64,000 nt of DNA from Segatella copri DSM 18205 (GTDB lineage Bacteria; Bacteroidota; Bacteroidia; Bacteroidales; Bacteroidaceae): contig NZ_CP102288.1 of NCBI RefSeq assembly GCF_025151535.1, positions 2,737,501-2,801,500 on the forward strand, in the 5' to 3' direction. Under the pieces are notes generated by a model. That model saw only the letters and a program-made list of their open reading frames with translations. It did not search any database and had not been told where the DNA came from. Each line of letters begins with the position of its first letter. Position 1 is the stretch's first letter. A program made the translations under genes and the position numbers. Shown here piece after piece: positions 44,983 through 52,476 of the stretch.

Positions 44983-46065
44983 TTATATATGCCTCTTCAT
45001 TATATATGCCTCTTCGCTCATGAACACGGCGATGGTCTTGAGGCGCAGATAGTCTTCCGATAGGTAGATGAGTCCCTTGTTGCCCCAGTTCTTGCCCCAT
45101 GAATTGCGGCAGACGTAGAATCTCTGCTTGCCTTTCATGAAGGTACCTATGATTTCCATCACATGATCATCGGTGGTGCGAAGCTGTTCAAACTCCTTCT
45201 GTCGCGATGCCTGGGTCACGGGGCGTTCCATCGGCTGTATGTCTACACAGTTCTTCCTTGGTTCCTTGAAGCCAGGTTCGCTGATGTCACCTTCCCAGCA
45301 TACCGGATATCCTTTTTCTACCGCCTTCCTGATGTGGAGCATCAGCTCGTCGAGCGGAAGGTTCAGATAGGCATCGTTCATCCGGTTATCGGGAATCTCG
45401 AGCGCAAAGTATTCTCTGTAAGGATGATGCGAGAAACTGGTGAGCGATACATACTCCTCGGGATAGCATACGCTGTGGGCAAACTCTTGAGGGGTATATT
45501 CGGCACCCAGCATGTGTACGGCCTTGGCAGGCATGTAGCCTATTTCTGCGTCAAACAGGTCGTCCAGTTCCTCCTTGAGCTGGCTGATGCCCACTTTCTT
45601 CGAGATGGCGCCATCGCACAGTTTCTGCACCTTGCGGCAGAGCACCTTGTAGTTCACATGCTTCGGATCTTCATAGCTGTCGTAAGGTTGTGCACCATAC
45701 TTATCTATATAATGTATCAGCATCGGGGCAGTACCGCGCAGGCTGATGTTCTTCTTTCCCTGTGCAAAGTAATATTCCAGTGCCTGTTCTTCCAGCATCA
45801 TGCGGGCTATGTAGGCGATGGAGAGATTCACGGAATCTCCCTTCATGATGTGCTCGCTTTCGATGGTGGCAAGCATGCCGTATGCCCAGCAGAGTTCGCT
45901 GTTGCCCTGGTCCTTGACGGGCGTAGTACTGATCAGGTGGATGCGCTCCGGAAGATAATCCTCGCCTTCACCTGTCTCTGGGATACCGGCTCGCTGATGT
46001 CTGTATCCGCAACCGGCGAATACAAGCAGAGCGAGTCCTATGGTTATAATATTCTTTCTTTCCAT
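44983..46065 (-). CDS. C1-like cysteine protease lipoprotein
   Basis: 360 residues from MERKNIITIGLALLVFAGC at 46065, with a lipobox (VFAGC), so it is lipid-anchored. Papain-like catalytic residues are visible: Q and C in KDQGNSELCWAYGMLATIES, H in TTDDHVMEIIGTF, N in CRNSWGKNWGNKG. The closest relatives are the bleomycin hydrolase/aminopeptidase C type. A -7 like TATTTTTG at 46070-46077 ends only 4 nt before the ATG, so the message could be nearly leaderless. The C-terminal codons contain the short repeat ATATATGCCTCTTC twice. Confidence 0.82.
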   Translation of the reverse strand: MERKNIITIGLALLVFAGCGYRHQRAGIPETGEGEDYLPERIHLISTTPVKDQGNSELCWAYGMLATIESEHIMKGDSVNLSIAYIARMMLEEQALEYYFAQGKKNISLRGTAPMLIHYIDKYGAQPYDSYEDPKHVNYKVLCRKVQKLCDGAISKKVGISQLKEELDDLFDAEIGYMPAKAVHMLGAEYTPQEFAHSVCYPEEYVSLTSFSHHPYREYFALEIPDNRMNDAYLNLPLDELMLHIRKAVEKGYPVCWEGDISEPGFKEPRKNCVDIQPMERPVTQASRQKEFEQLRTTDDHVMEIIGTFMKGKQRFYVCRNSWGKNWGNKGLIYLSEDYLRLKTIAVFMSEEAYIMKRHI

Positions 46066-46129
46066 GCCGCAAAAATACAAAAAAGATTTTAATCTGTGGC
46101 ATTAATCTTTCTTAAAACGCCATGGGTTA

Positions 46130-47080
46130 TTAAAAATTCTTGTCATAGCCTGATGCAGGAATCTCCGTCTGGTTGACTGTGAACGACATATTGTTGGCAG
46201 GGTAGGTAAAAATCGGACCGGTATAGGTAGTCTTCTTTCCGATAACCAGGTGTACGTTGTCAAAGCTGATGGTCTTGATAACTTTTTCTTCCTTGTCTTT
46301 TGCCGTAGCTGTTATGTGGATGTCGGTTATATCTTTGTCGGTCAGAAGGGTGTAGAGTGTATAGTAAATGCTTCTTTCCTGGTGTTCTTTGGCTTCTAAA
46401 GAAAAGTTTCGGGTGATGGTAGCCTTTTCTTTGCAGAATCCGGTAGAAGGATTGAACACCGTGCCGCAGCTTCCGCTTATCGTGATTTCCTGAGTCTTGG
46501 TAGTCAGGGGCATGATGTCGGTAGCACGCAGTTCAAAACAGCTGACGGCACGTTTCAGCGAAACATTCTGTGTTACGGCTTTGCTGCTCGTTTCCACCTT
46601 GATATCCTGCAGGGTATACGCCATATCGCGTACGATGTTGTTGGCAAAGGTCATTTCATACCTTGATTTAACTTCGATTCGTTCTTCCTGCTGCAAATCA
46701 GTTTTTGCTGCTACGGCAACGAGCGTGTATTCTCCTGCCGGCACCTGCAGGCTAACGTTTCCGAATTCGTCATCCCAGTTTTCCTGTCTTACGGTATAGC
46801 CGGCAGTAGTTTCATCTCCTTTCGGAATGAGACATACTTGCAGATCTGTGTAGAGGTTTGCATCCTTGAGTGATTTCTCGCTCCCGTCGGCTCTCGTTCT
46901 GGCAAGATTGCTCTCTTCATTCTGACCGATAGGCACAATGGATTTTTCGAAGAAGCAGAATCTTACTTCTTGGTTCTTGACTTGTGGTGTTGTTTCAAGC
47001 ATCACGTTTTCTTGTGTGCAACTAACCATTGTGGTCATTGCCAGGAACAGAATCATTCCTGAGGTAAAAGCTTTCTTCAT
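46130..47080 (-). CDS. fimbrillin-like lipoprotein (FimB/Mfa2-like)
   Basis: 316 residues. A lipoprotein signal ends at MVSC (about residue 21). Two beta-rich domains follow: LQVCLIPKGDETTAGY with VSLQVPAGEYTLVAVAA, then VSLKRAVSCFELRATDIMP and ITISGSCGTVFNPSTGFC. This two-domain beta sandwich pattern with GEYTLVA fits the FimB/Mfa2 family of fimbrial anchor or subunit proteins, but no other pilus gene is adjacent, so the call is tentative. Confidence 0.55.
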   Translation of the reverse strand: MKKAFTSGMILFLAMTTMVSCTQENVMLETTPQVKNQEVRFCFFEKSIVPIGQNEESNLARTRADGSEKSLKDANLYTDLQVCLIPKGDETTAGYTVRQENWDDEFGNVSLQVPAGEYTLVAVAAKTDLQQEERIEVKSRYEMTFANNIVRDMAYTLQDIKVETSSKAVTQNVSLKRAVSCFELRATDIMPLTTKTQEITISGSCGTVFNPSTGFCKEKATITRNFSLEAKEHQERSIYYTLYTLLTDKDITDIHITATAKDKEEKVIKTISFDNVHLVIGKKTTYTGPIFTYPANNMSFTVNQTEIPASGYDKNF

Positions 47081-47267
47081 ACGCTTTCATTTTAATTAAT
47101 AATACCAGCTGTAAAACTGGATTGGATTCATATAAAAAGAAGTATATCCTAGGGATATATTCTTATTTATAGGCAAATATAGACAAATAATCGTGATTGA
47201 TTTGTCAATATAATAGAATTTATGTCATTTTTTCTCCATTTTTCTGTGTTTTGTCTTCATTTTGGTG

Positions 47268-47275
47268 TAACTTTG
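47268..47275 (+). promoter_or_regulatory. -7 element of the U32 peptidase gene
   Basis: TAACTTTG lies 25 nt before the ATG at 47301. The upstream TTTG at 47250-47253 is too close (14 nt) for a standard -33 element. Confidence 0.55.
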
Positions 47276-47300
47276 CACCTGAAATTAGAAAATTGCATTC

Positions 47301-48566
47301 ATGAATACAAAGATAAACGAATTTGAAGTGATGGCACCAGTGGGCTCACGCGAGTCACTGGCTGCTGCCATACAGGCTGGTGCCGACTCCGTATACTTTG
47401 GTATCGGCAAGTTGAACATGCGTTCTCATTCAGCCAACCATTTTACCATCGATGATTTGCGTGAGATTGCTGCTACCTGCAACGAGCATGGTATCAAGAC
47501 CTATCTCACCGTCAATACTGTCATCTACGATAACGACATCCCAACGATGAAGGAAATCATCGATGCTGCCAAGGAGGCAGGCATCTCTGCCGTTATCGCC
47601 AGCGATGTGGCTGTAATGAGCTATTGCAATGAAGTGGGCGAGGAGGTTCATTTATCCACACAGTTAAATATCTCAAACACAGAGGCTTTGAAGTTTTATG
47701 CACGCTTTGCTGATGTTTCCGTACTGGCACGTGAATTGAACATGGACCAGGTGAAGCACATCCATGAGCAGATAGAACAGCAGAACATCTGCGGACCTAT
47801 GGGCAAGCAGATCCGCATCGAAATGTTCTGTCATGGTGCTCTGTGCATGGCTGTATCGGGCAAGTGCTACATGAGTCTCGCTAATGCCAACCGTTCTGCC
47901 AACCGTGGCGAGTGTGTGCAGATCTGCCGCCGCAGCTATACTGTTACAGATAACGAAACTGGCAACCAGCTTGAAATCGACAACAAGTATGTGATGAGTC
48001 CGAAGGACCTGAAGACCATCCGCTTCATCGACCGCATGATGGATGCCGGTGTGCGCGTCTTCAAGATTGAAGGCCGTGCCCGTGGTCCTGAATACGTATA
48101 TACCGTAGTGAAATGTTATAAGGAGGCGATAGCTGCCGTGCTCGACGGAACCTTTACCGAGGAGAAGAAGGATGAGTGGGATGAGAAACTCGCCACCGTC
48201 TTCAACCGTGGTTTCTGGGATGGTTATTACCAGGGGCAGACTCTCGGTGAATGGAACAAGCATTACGGTTCCGTAGCTACCGAGAAGAAGGTGCTCGTGG
48301 GCAAGGTGATGAAATATTTCTCTAAGTTGGGTGTGGCAGAAGTAGCCGTAGAGGCATCTACCTTCGACAAGGGCGAGAAACTGCTGATTACGGGTAACAC
48401 CACCGGTGTGATGTATCTCCATGCCGATGAAATCCGCTACGACCTGAAACCGGTAGAAACAGCGCAGCAGGGCTGGAGAGTTTCCATCCCTGTACCAGAT
48501 AAGGTACGCCCTAACGACAAGCTCTATAAGTTGATTACAGTAAACGAAATTAAAGAAATAAAATAA
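47301..48566 (+). CDS. U32 family peptidase / tRNA hydroxylation-type protein
   Basis: 421 residues. FEVMAPVGSRESLAAAIQAGADSVYFG and EMFCHGALCMAVSGKCYMS are U32 signatures, with cysteines C191, C195 and C201 and a later pair in ANRGECVQICRRSY that may hold an Fe-S cluster. Members once annotated as collagenases now include TrhP/RlhA, which hydroxylate tRNA or rRNA. The length and the C-terminal beta domain fit the TrhP-like group. The stop overlaps the SufE start by 1 nt, which suits an Fe-S link. Confidence 0.88.
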   Translation: MNTKINEFEVMAPVGSRESLAAAIQAGADSVYFGIGKLNMRSHSANHFTIDDLREIAATCNEHGIKTYLTVNTVIYDNDIPTMKEIIDAAKEAGISAVIASDVAVMSYCNEVGEEVHLSTQLNISNTEALKFYARFADVSVLARELNMDQVKHIHEQIEQQNICGPMGKQIRIEMFCHGALCMAVSGKCYMSLANANRSANRGECVQICRRSYTVTDNETGNQLEIDNKYVMSPKDLKTIRFIDRMMDAGVRVFKIEGRARGPEYVYTVVKCYKEAIAAVLDGTFTEEKKDEWDEKLATVFNRGFWDGYYQGQTLGEWNKHYGSVATEKKVLVGKVMKYFSKLGVAEVAVEASTFDKGEKLLITGNTTGVMYLHADEIRYDLKPVETAQQGWRVSIPVPDKVRPNDKLYKLITVNEIKEIK

Positions 48567-48997
48567 TGGCAACAATTAATGAATTGCAGGATGAAGTAGT
48601 AGAGGAGTTCCAGGATTTCACCGACTGGATGGACAAGTATCAGATGCTTATTGACTTGGGCAACGAGTTGGCTCCTCTCGATGAGAAATACAAGAACGAG
48701 CAGAACCTTATCGACGGCTGTCAGAGCCGCGTATGGTTGCAATGCGATTATGTAGACGGCAAGCTCGTATTCACTGCCGATAGCGATGCGCTCATCGTAA
48801 AGGGTATCATCGCCCTCCTCATCCGTGTGTTGAGCGGTCATACCCCCACCGAGATTATGGATGCCGACCTCTATTTCGTAGAGAAAATTGGTCTGAAAGA
48901 CCATTTGAGTCCAACCCGCAGCAATGGTCTTCTGGCGATGATCAAGCAGATTCGTATGTACGCCCTTGCCTACAAGACCAAAGAGGCAGAGGCTTAA
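48566..48997 (+). CDS. sufE: SufE family sulfur acceptor
   Basis: 143 residues. NLIDGCQSRVWL carries C52, the persulfide-accepting cysteine. SufE accepts sulfur from the SufS desulfurase and stimulates Fe-S cluster assembly. No suf operon genes are adjacent. It overlaps the U32 gene by 1 nt, and a hairpin overlaps its end. Confidence 0.93.
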   Translation: MATINELQDEVVEEFQDFTDWMDKYQMLIDLGNELAPLDEKYKNEQNLIDGCQSRVWLQCDYVDGKLVFTADSDALIVKGIIALLIRVLSGHTPTEIMDADLYFVEKIGLKDHLSPTRSNGLLAMIKQIRMYALAYKTKEAEA

Positions 48998-49006
48998 CCG
49001 CCTCTG
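48987..49006 (+). terminator. small hairpin at the end of sufE
   Basis: CAGAGGC pairs with GCCTCTG around a 6-nt loop that contains the stop codon, followed by an AT-rich run. Confidence 0.5.
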
Positions 49007-49035
49007 ATTATATTATTATAATAAGGTATATTATA

Positions 49036-49575
49036 ATGCGCAAATTAAGAACGATAGAGATGAACCGCCTCACCCTGGAGGAATTCAAGGGAGCCGAGAA
49101 GCTGCCCCTGATAGTGGTCCTGGATGATGTGCGTTCATTATATAATGTAGGAAGTGTTTTCCGTTCCTGCGATGCCTTCCGTGTAGAGGCGGTGTATCTC
49201 TGCGGAATCACCGCCACCCCTCCCAATGTCGAGATTCATAAGACGGCATTGGGTGGCGAAGACAGCGTGGATTGGGAATACTTCAAGACTACCGAAGAGG
49301 CAGTAGAGAAGCTGAAGCAGAAAGGCTACTTTGTATATAGCATCGAGCAGGTAGAAGGCTCCACCAAGCTCCAGAACCTGCCTGAGGCTCACCCTTCCCT
49401 CTCCAAAGGCTACGCCGTGATTTTCGGTAACGAGGTGAAGGGAGTCAAGCAGAATATCGTGGATATGAGCGATGGCTGTCTGGAGATTCCCCAGTTCGGT
49501 ACCAAGCATTCTCTGAATGTCAGCGTAACCGCCGGCATCGTAGTCTGGGAGTTTGCCAAACTCCTGAAACTATAA
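49036..49575 (+). CDS. TrmH-family RNA 2'-O-methyltransferase
   Basis: 179 residues. The SPOUT knot motifs are present: VVLDDVRSLYNVGSVFRSCDAF (motif 1), AVIFGNEVKGV (motif 2) and LEIPQFGTKHSLNVSVTAGIVVWE (motif 3). The enzyme methylates a tRNA or rRNA ribose using S-adenosylmethionine; the exact target cannot be told. A large hairpin follows. Confidence 0.92.
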   Translation: MRKLRTIEMNRLTLEEFKGAEKLPLIVVLDDVRSLYNVGSVFRSCDAFRVEAVYLCGITATPPNVEIHKTALGGEDSVDWEYFKTTEEAVEKLKQKGYFVYSIEQVEGSTKLQNLPEAHPSLSKGYAVIFGNEVKGVKQNIVDMSDGCLEIPQFGTKHSLNVSVTAGIVVWEFAKLLKL

Positions 49576-49578
49576 CTT

Positions 49579-49624
49579 GAGTTCGTGCCAAACTTGCGTT
49601 TTTTGCCAAGTTTGGCACGAACTC
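49579..49624. terminator. 18-bp perfect hairpin after the methyltransferase gene
   Basis: GAGTTCGTGCCAAACTTG (49579-49596) pairs perfectly with CAAGTTTGGCACGAACTC (49607-49624) across a 10-nt T-rich loop. No long U-tract follows; it marks the left border of the accessory island. Confidence 0.7.
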
Positions 49625-49650
49625 ATTTGGTAATAACAATGTGTAAAAAA

Positions 49651-49746
49651 TCCCTCAATGAGGGATAAAAATGATTAAATTCATCCCTCAATGAGGGAGC
49701 TTTTCAAAAGAATCCGTCCCTCATTGAGGGATTATTTATATCTTTG
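49651..49746 (+). repeat. three-unit palindromic array with a promoter and no gene
   Basis: TCCCTCAATGAGGGA lies at 49651-49665 and 49684-49698, and its reverse complement at 49717-49731, exactly 33 bp apart. TATCTTTG follows at 49739-49746. This is the same layout (repeats, then a -7 element) seen before the ATPase genes, but here only about 25 nt and a terminator copy follow, so the gene it served appears to be lost. Confidence 0.8.
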
Positions 49747-49771
49747 CTGCAGTTTTAAACGATATTCATCT

Positions 49772-49823
49772 AAAAGAGCAGCCTCGCTGGCTTAACATCC
49801 CGCTAGGCTCTTTTTTACCTTTT
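49772..49823. repeat. duplicated terminator, left copy
   Basis: 50 of 52 positions match 50914-50965, in the same orientation. It contains AGCCTCGC...GCTAGGCT with T runs. The two copies enclose the broken ATPase gene. Confidence 0.85.
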
Positions 49824-49825
49824 AT

Positions 49826-50582
49826 TTACAGCACCCACTCCAACCAATTCTCTGGTGTTACGATGGCTTTTTCCTTCACATCGTATGCAGTAAGAAAGGT
49901 ATTCGGAAATTGAGTGTTGGCTCTCTTGGGATTCCATTTCATCTCAAACAAAGAGAATTGTCCGTCACACTCCTCTATATAATCTATTTCCTGCTGCTGG
50001 TTGGTTCGCCAGAAATAACTGTTCAATGTATTTCTCCACCGTCTTGTTATCGGTTCCCACCGTTTGTGCCAACTCATTATAAGAAACCTCGCTCGTTACC
50101 TGTAAAGCCAAAGCTGTAAGCAACTTGCCCAGCAAAGCTGGACGACGAACGCTTTCTAAATTGAGTAAGTCTTTATAAAGATAACTGTTGGCGAGATGAT
50201 AAAGCAGCTCCTTCGCATCTGCTGCATGATTAATGACATCAGGATAAGACCCATAAATAAGTCGATTTTCCAACGTCTGCTTAACACCCAACAGTCCCTG
50301 GGATTTGAGCAACTCTCCTGTAGAAACGGGGAAGAGATGGTACTCAAACTTACGTCCGGTGAACGGCTCGTTTAGTTTGTTCTGTAAATCAAACGAGGAA
50401 GAACCGGTTACCAGTAGCTGTACATCAGAAAAATTATCTGTGATTCTTTTCAACACGATTCCGATGTTCTCTACCCGTTGTGCTTCATCAATGACTACAA
50501 TCCTATGCTGCCCGATGAGCAGTTTGAGTTCAGCAGAGTTAATCTGCGACTCTATCACATCTTGCAGTTGACGTTGTATCAT
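49826..50582 (-). pseudogene. broken AAA ATPase (DUF4143) gene
   Basis: The start MIQRQLQDVIESQ is normal for the family, but the next block jumps straight to SAELKLLIGQHRIVVIDEAQR (Walker B), so the Walker A segment has been deleted. The ATPase frame runs to KTVEKYIEQLF, and then the reading passes out of frame into SYFWRTNQQQEIDYIEE and FSLFEMKWNPKRA, the C-terminal nuclease-like end. A second internal deletion, with a shared short sequence at the join, has therefore removed the middle and shifted the frame. It cannot make a working ATPase. Its promoter and upstream repeats remain. Confidence 0.85.
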
Positions 50583-50633
50583 ATCATTAAACCCTTTCCG
50601 TTATTAATAAAGTTCTTTGTTTCAATTTCGGCA

Positions 50634-50641
50634 CAAAGATA
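50634..50641 (-). promoter_or_regulatory. -7 element of the broken ATPase gene
   Basis: It reads TATCTTTG on the minus strand, about 50 nt before the ATG, directly downstream of the 33-bp repeats. Confidence 0.65.
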
Positions 50642-50654
50642 AGAAAAAAATCCT

Positions 50655-50730
50655 AATCCCAAAATTTATACTGATTTTTGGGATTGTAATCCCAAAATTC
50701 TATATGATTTTTGGGATTAGGGACCCAAAA
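50655..50730 (-). repeat. palindromic array, 33-bp period, upstream of the broken ATPase gene
   Basis: AATCCCAAAA ... TTTTTGGGATT palindromes start at 50655 and 50688, and a degenerate third half-site CCCAAAA lies at 50724, each 33 bp apart. The period and the place just upstream of a TATCTTTG element match the array at 49651 and are close to the 32-bp array at 6391, although the sequences differ. Confidence 0.8.
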
Positions 50731-50855
50731 GGCTCCAGAAGCAGCACGCCCTTTACCTTTGCTTTACTCATCGGCCAGCGATTTTCAATTCCGCTACGCG
50801 CCGGTGACCGTTATACTGGGGTACAAGAACCAGCGTGATGCCTGGTGGCAAAATA

Positions 50856-50888
50856 AAAGCCCCCGGTGCACCAGGCACCGGGGGCTTT
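50856..50888. terminator. GC-rich terminator hairpin
   Basis: AAAGCCCCCGGTGC pairs with GCACCGGGGGCTTT around a 5-nt loop. It is symmetrical and could stop transcription from both sides. About 120 nt upstream nothing recognisable is coded. Confidence 0.75.
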
Positions 50889-50913
50889 AAATAAGCTATG
50901 GCTTTTACCTTTA

Positions 50914-50965
50914 AAAAGAGCAGCCTAGCTGGCTTAACATCCCGCTAGGCTTTTTTTTACCTTTT
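50914..50965 (-). terminator. terminator of the smalltalk gene (right copy of the duplication)
   Basis: AGCCTAGC pairs with GCTAGGCT, with T runs at both sides. It lies 5 nt past the stop of the smalltalk gene, so it is probably the original, and the copy at 49772-49823 the duplicate. Confidence 0.7.
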
Positions 50966-50970
50966 TACCT

Positions 50971-51066
50971 TTAAAGAGTACAGCTGGTAACTCCGAGCGT
51001 AGTAGCGATGGCTGTAAGGACGGAGATAGCAATCTGCAAAATCGTTTTCCAAGTGTTTGCTTTCAT
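50971..51066 (-). CDS. smalltalk protein
   Basis: 31 residues, MKANTWKTILQIAISVLTAI followed by ATTLGVTSCTL. This is the small single-pass protein called smalltalk that is found next to HU-like genes in Bacteroides and Prevotella. A hydrophobic core (IAISVLTAIATTLGV) with a terminal cysteine suggests membrane insertion. Its role is unknown. It lies 154 nt after the HU-like gene on the same strand, behind a leader with the same ATTCAACA repeats. Confidence 0.85.
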   Translation of the reverse strand: MKANTWKTILQIAISVLTAIATTLGVTSCTL

Positions 51067-51078
51067 AATCTTTATTTT

Positions 51079-51130
51079 AATGTTGAATGTTGACTTTTTG
51101 AATGTTGAATGTTGAGTGTTGAATGTTGAC
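51079..51130 (-). repeat. 10-bp tandem repeats before smalltalk
   Basis: AATGTTGAATGTTG-type units, 10 bp each, recur here and again at 51779-51807 before the HU-like gene. A short version lies at 60139. On the minus strand they read as ATTCAACATTCAACA leaders ending shortly before the ATG. Confidence 0.7.
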
Positions 51131-51220
51131 TTGGTGGGGGATGCGCTGGCTTCCGCTAGGTGTTAGGGAGAGACGCACCCCCGTTAGGCGCTCCTGCAGG
51201 GCGGCCCTCAGGCGAGGGCT

Positions 51221-51766
51221 TTATTCAAGCCCATCGCCGCTATCCTGCGAGCCGCCTCCGCCGCCTTCTTGGGTTCCGCCACCGGTAGTACCTGAGCCGC
51301 CCTGGCTGGTGTCTGTGTCACCACCGCCTGTGGTGCCCTCCTCGTCGGTGCCGATATAGCCGCCGTACTCCTGAATCTTGCACTTCTTGCGCAGCTCGGC
51401 ATTGCTCCAGCTCTTCGTGTTTCTCACAATCAGGTGTACGCCCTCTACGCTGGCAGCCGTCACCTTCTCCTTGGTATCCTCCGCCTTGGAGCTCATACCG
51501 ATGGAGAACAATCCGAGGTCAGAGAGACGCACGCTCTTGCCGTCGAGAATCAACTCCTGCAAATGGTCGAGTGCATCCATCAGCACACCGTGGATAGTAC
51601 CACGAGAGTAAGGCGAGCCGTGGTCGGAGATATGCGATACGAATCCCTCGAAGTCCACTTCGCGGTCGGTTACCGAAGTAGCATACCACTTCTTCTTACC
51701 TGCGTTTTCACCAGTCTGAGGTGTGCGCTGTACTTTACGATATTTCAATGTTCCTTTTACTTCCAT
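51221..51766 (-). CDS. HU-family DNA-binding protein
   Basis: 181 residues from MEVKGTLKYRKVQRTPQTG at 51766; the longer frame to 51877 would read through the 10-bp repeats and the promoter. The HU-like fold spans about 1-125 (YSRGTIHGVLMDALDHLQEL, GKSVRLSDLGLFSIGM), as in the Bacteroidota HU-HIG group. The tail is a glycine-, serine- and threonine-rich linker (TTGGGDTDTSQGGSGTTGGG). It is paired with smalltalk, and the primase part of this common module lies 5 kb away on the other strand. Confidence 0.88.
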   Translation of the reverse strand: MEVKGTLKYRKVQRTPQTGENAGKKKWYATSVTDREVDFEGFVSHISDHGSPYSRGTIHGVLMDALDHLQELILDGKSVRLSDLGLFSIGMSSKAEDTKEKVTAASVEGVHLIVRNTKSWSNAELRKKCKIQEYGGYIGTDEEGTTGGGDTDTSQGGSGTTGGGTQEGGGGGSQDSGDGLE

Positions 51767-51846
51767 AATCTTTAGTTTTAATGTTGAATGTTGAATGTTG
51801 AATGTTGACTTGGCGGGGTGCACAAGCCTTTCTTTGAACGACAGTG

Positions 51847-51878
51847 CAAAGATACGCCAATTTCCCGATACCACCAAA
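51847..51878 (-). promoter_or_regulatory. HU gene promoter
   Basis: On the minus strand it reads TTTG (51878-51875), 20 nt, TATCTTTG (51854-51847), a full consensus promoter about 80 nt before the HU ATG. Confidence 0.7.
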
Positions 51879-52021
51879 TTTCAGCGTGTGATAAGGCGCG
51901 ATTTTCAGCACGCTTTCAATCCGAAACCTGTTAAACAATCTAACTCGCCGTTTTGCACCCCGCAACTCATACTTTTTCATAAGAGAAAACATAGAGTTAA
52001 AGAGAAGAAAACACAGCAGCT

Positions 52022-52242
52022 TATTCAGTATTCAGTTATTCAGTTTTTTTTTAAGGGGTTACTTTTTACCCCTTAAAAAGTAAAGTTTATATACTATCTA
52101 TATATCTATATATATAAATATATATAATATAATATAATAATAAAAAATACATTACAAAATAACCAATCCCTTTCTTCCGGGTTTTCAAACCCTTTATCCA
52201 TGTAAGGGTTTAAAAAAAAACTGAATAACTGAATACTGAATA
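52022..52242. repeat. 221-bp element with 33-bp perfect inverted ends
   Basis: The arms 52022-52054 and 52210-52242 are perfectly complementary; they contain TATTCAGTATTCAGTTATTC and a 9-T run. The 155-nt interior is very AT-rich and holds a hairpin (AAGGGGT/ACCCCTT) at 52053-52075. No frame of note is present. It may be a miniature inverted-repeat element or a two-way terminator; no clear target-site duplication was seen. Confidence 0.75.
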
Positions 52243-52413
52243 CGGATGGTGTCATTTGATACTTTCTTCATAATTCTTTTCTTTTGATTCTATTTCGCGA
52301 AGATACAGAAGAATCCGAATAATCGGATACCATTTCATCTTTCTTATATTTTCGCGCACTTATAAACATTCTCCCTTTGCCAGCAACTTTTTCTAAACTT
52401 TTCCCCGATTTTC

Positions 52414-52444
52414 TTGCATGTTTCGAAATAAAAGTTTATCTTTG
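52414..52444 (+). promoter_or_regulatory. promoter of the Rpn-family gene
   Basis: TTG at 52414-52416, 20 nt, TATCTTTG at 52437-52444. Its upstream 50 bp (CTTTTCCCCGATTTTCTTGC and TGTTTCGAAATA) recur at about 54080-54126. Confidence 0.7.
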
Positions 52445-52476
52445 CGGCAGATTTACAGAATCTAAATTGATAATTT

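Noticed and set aside
45163..46092. Open frame of 309 codons on the plus strand
   Set aside because: Antisense to the C1-like protease with visible catalytic motifs; the composition mirrors the real gene.
49651..49731. CRISPR-like array (15-bp palindromes, 18-bp spacers)
   Set aside because: Only three units, one reversed, repeats too short and no cas genes; place and promoter match a regulatory array instead.
50617..50838. Possible coding remnant near 50735-50850
   Set aside because: One frame reads YSSASDFQFRYAPVTVILGY, which looks protein-like, but there is no start, no family match and the stretch is too short to call.
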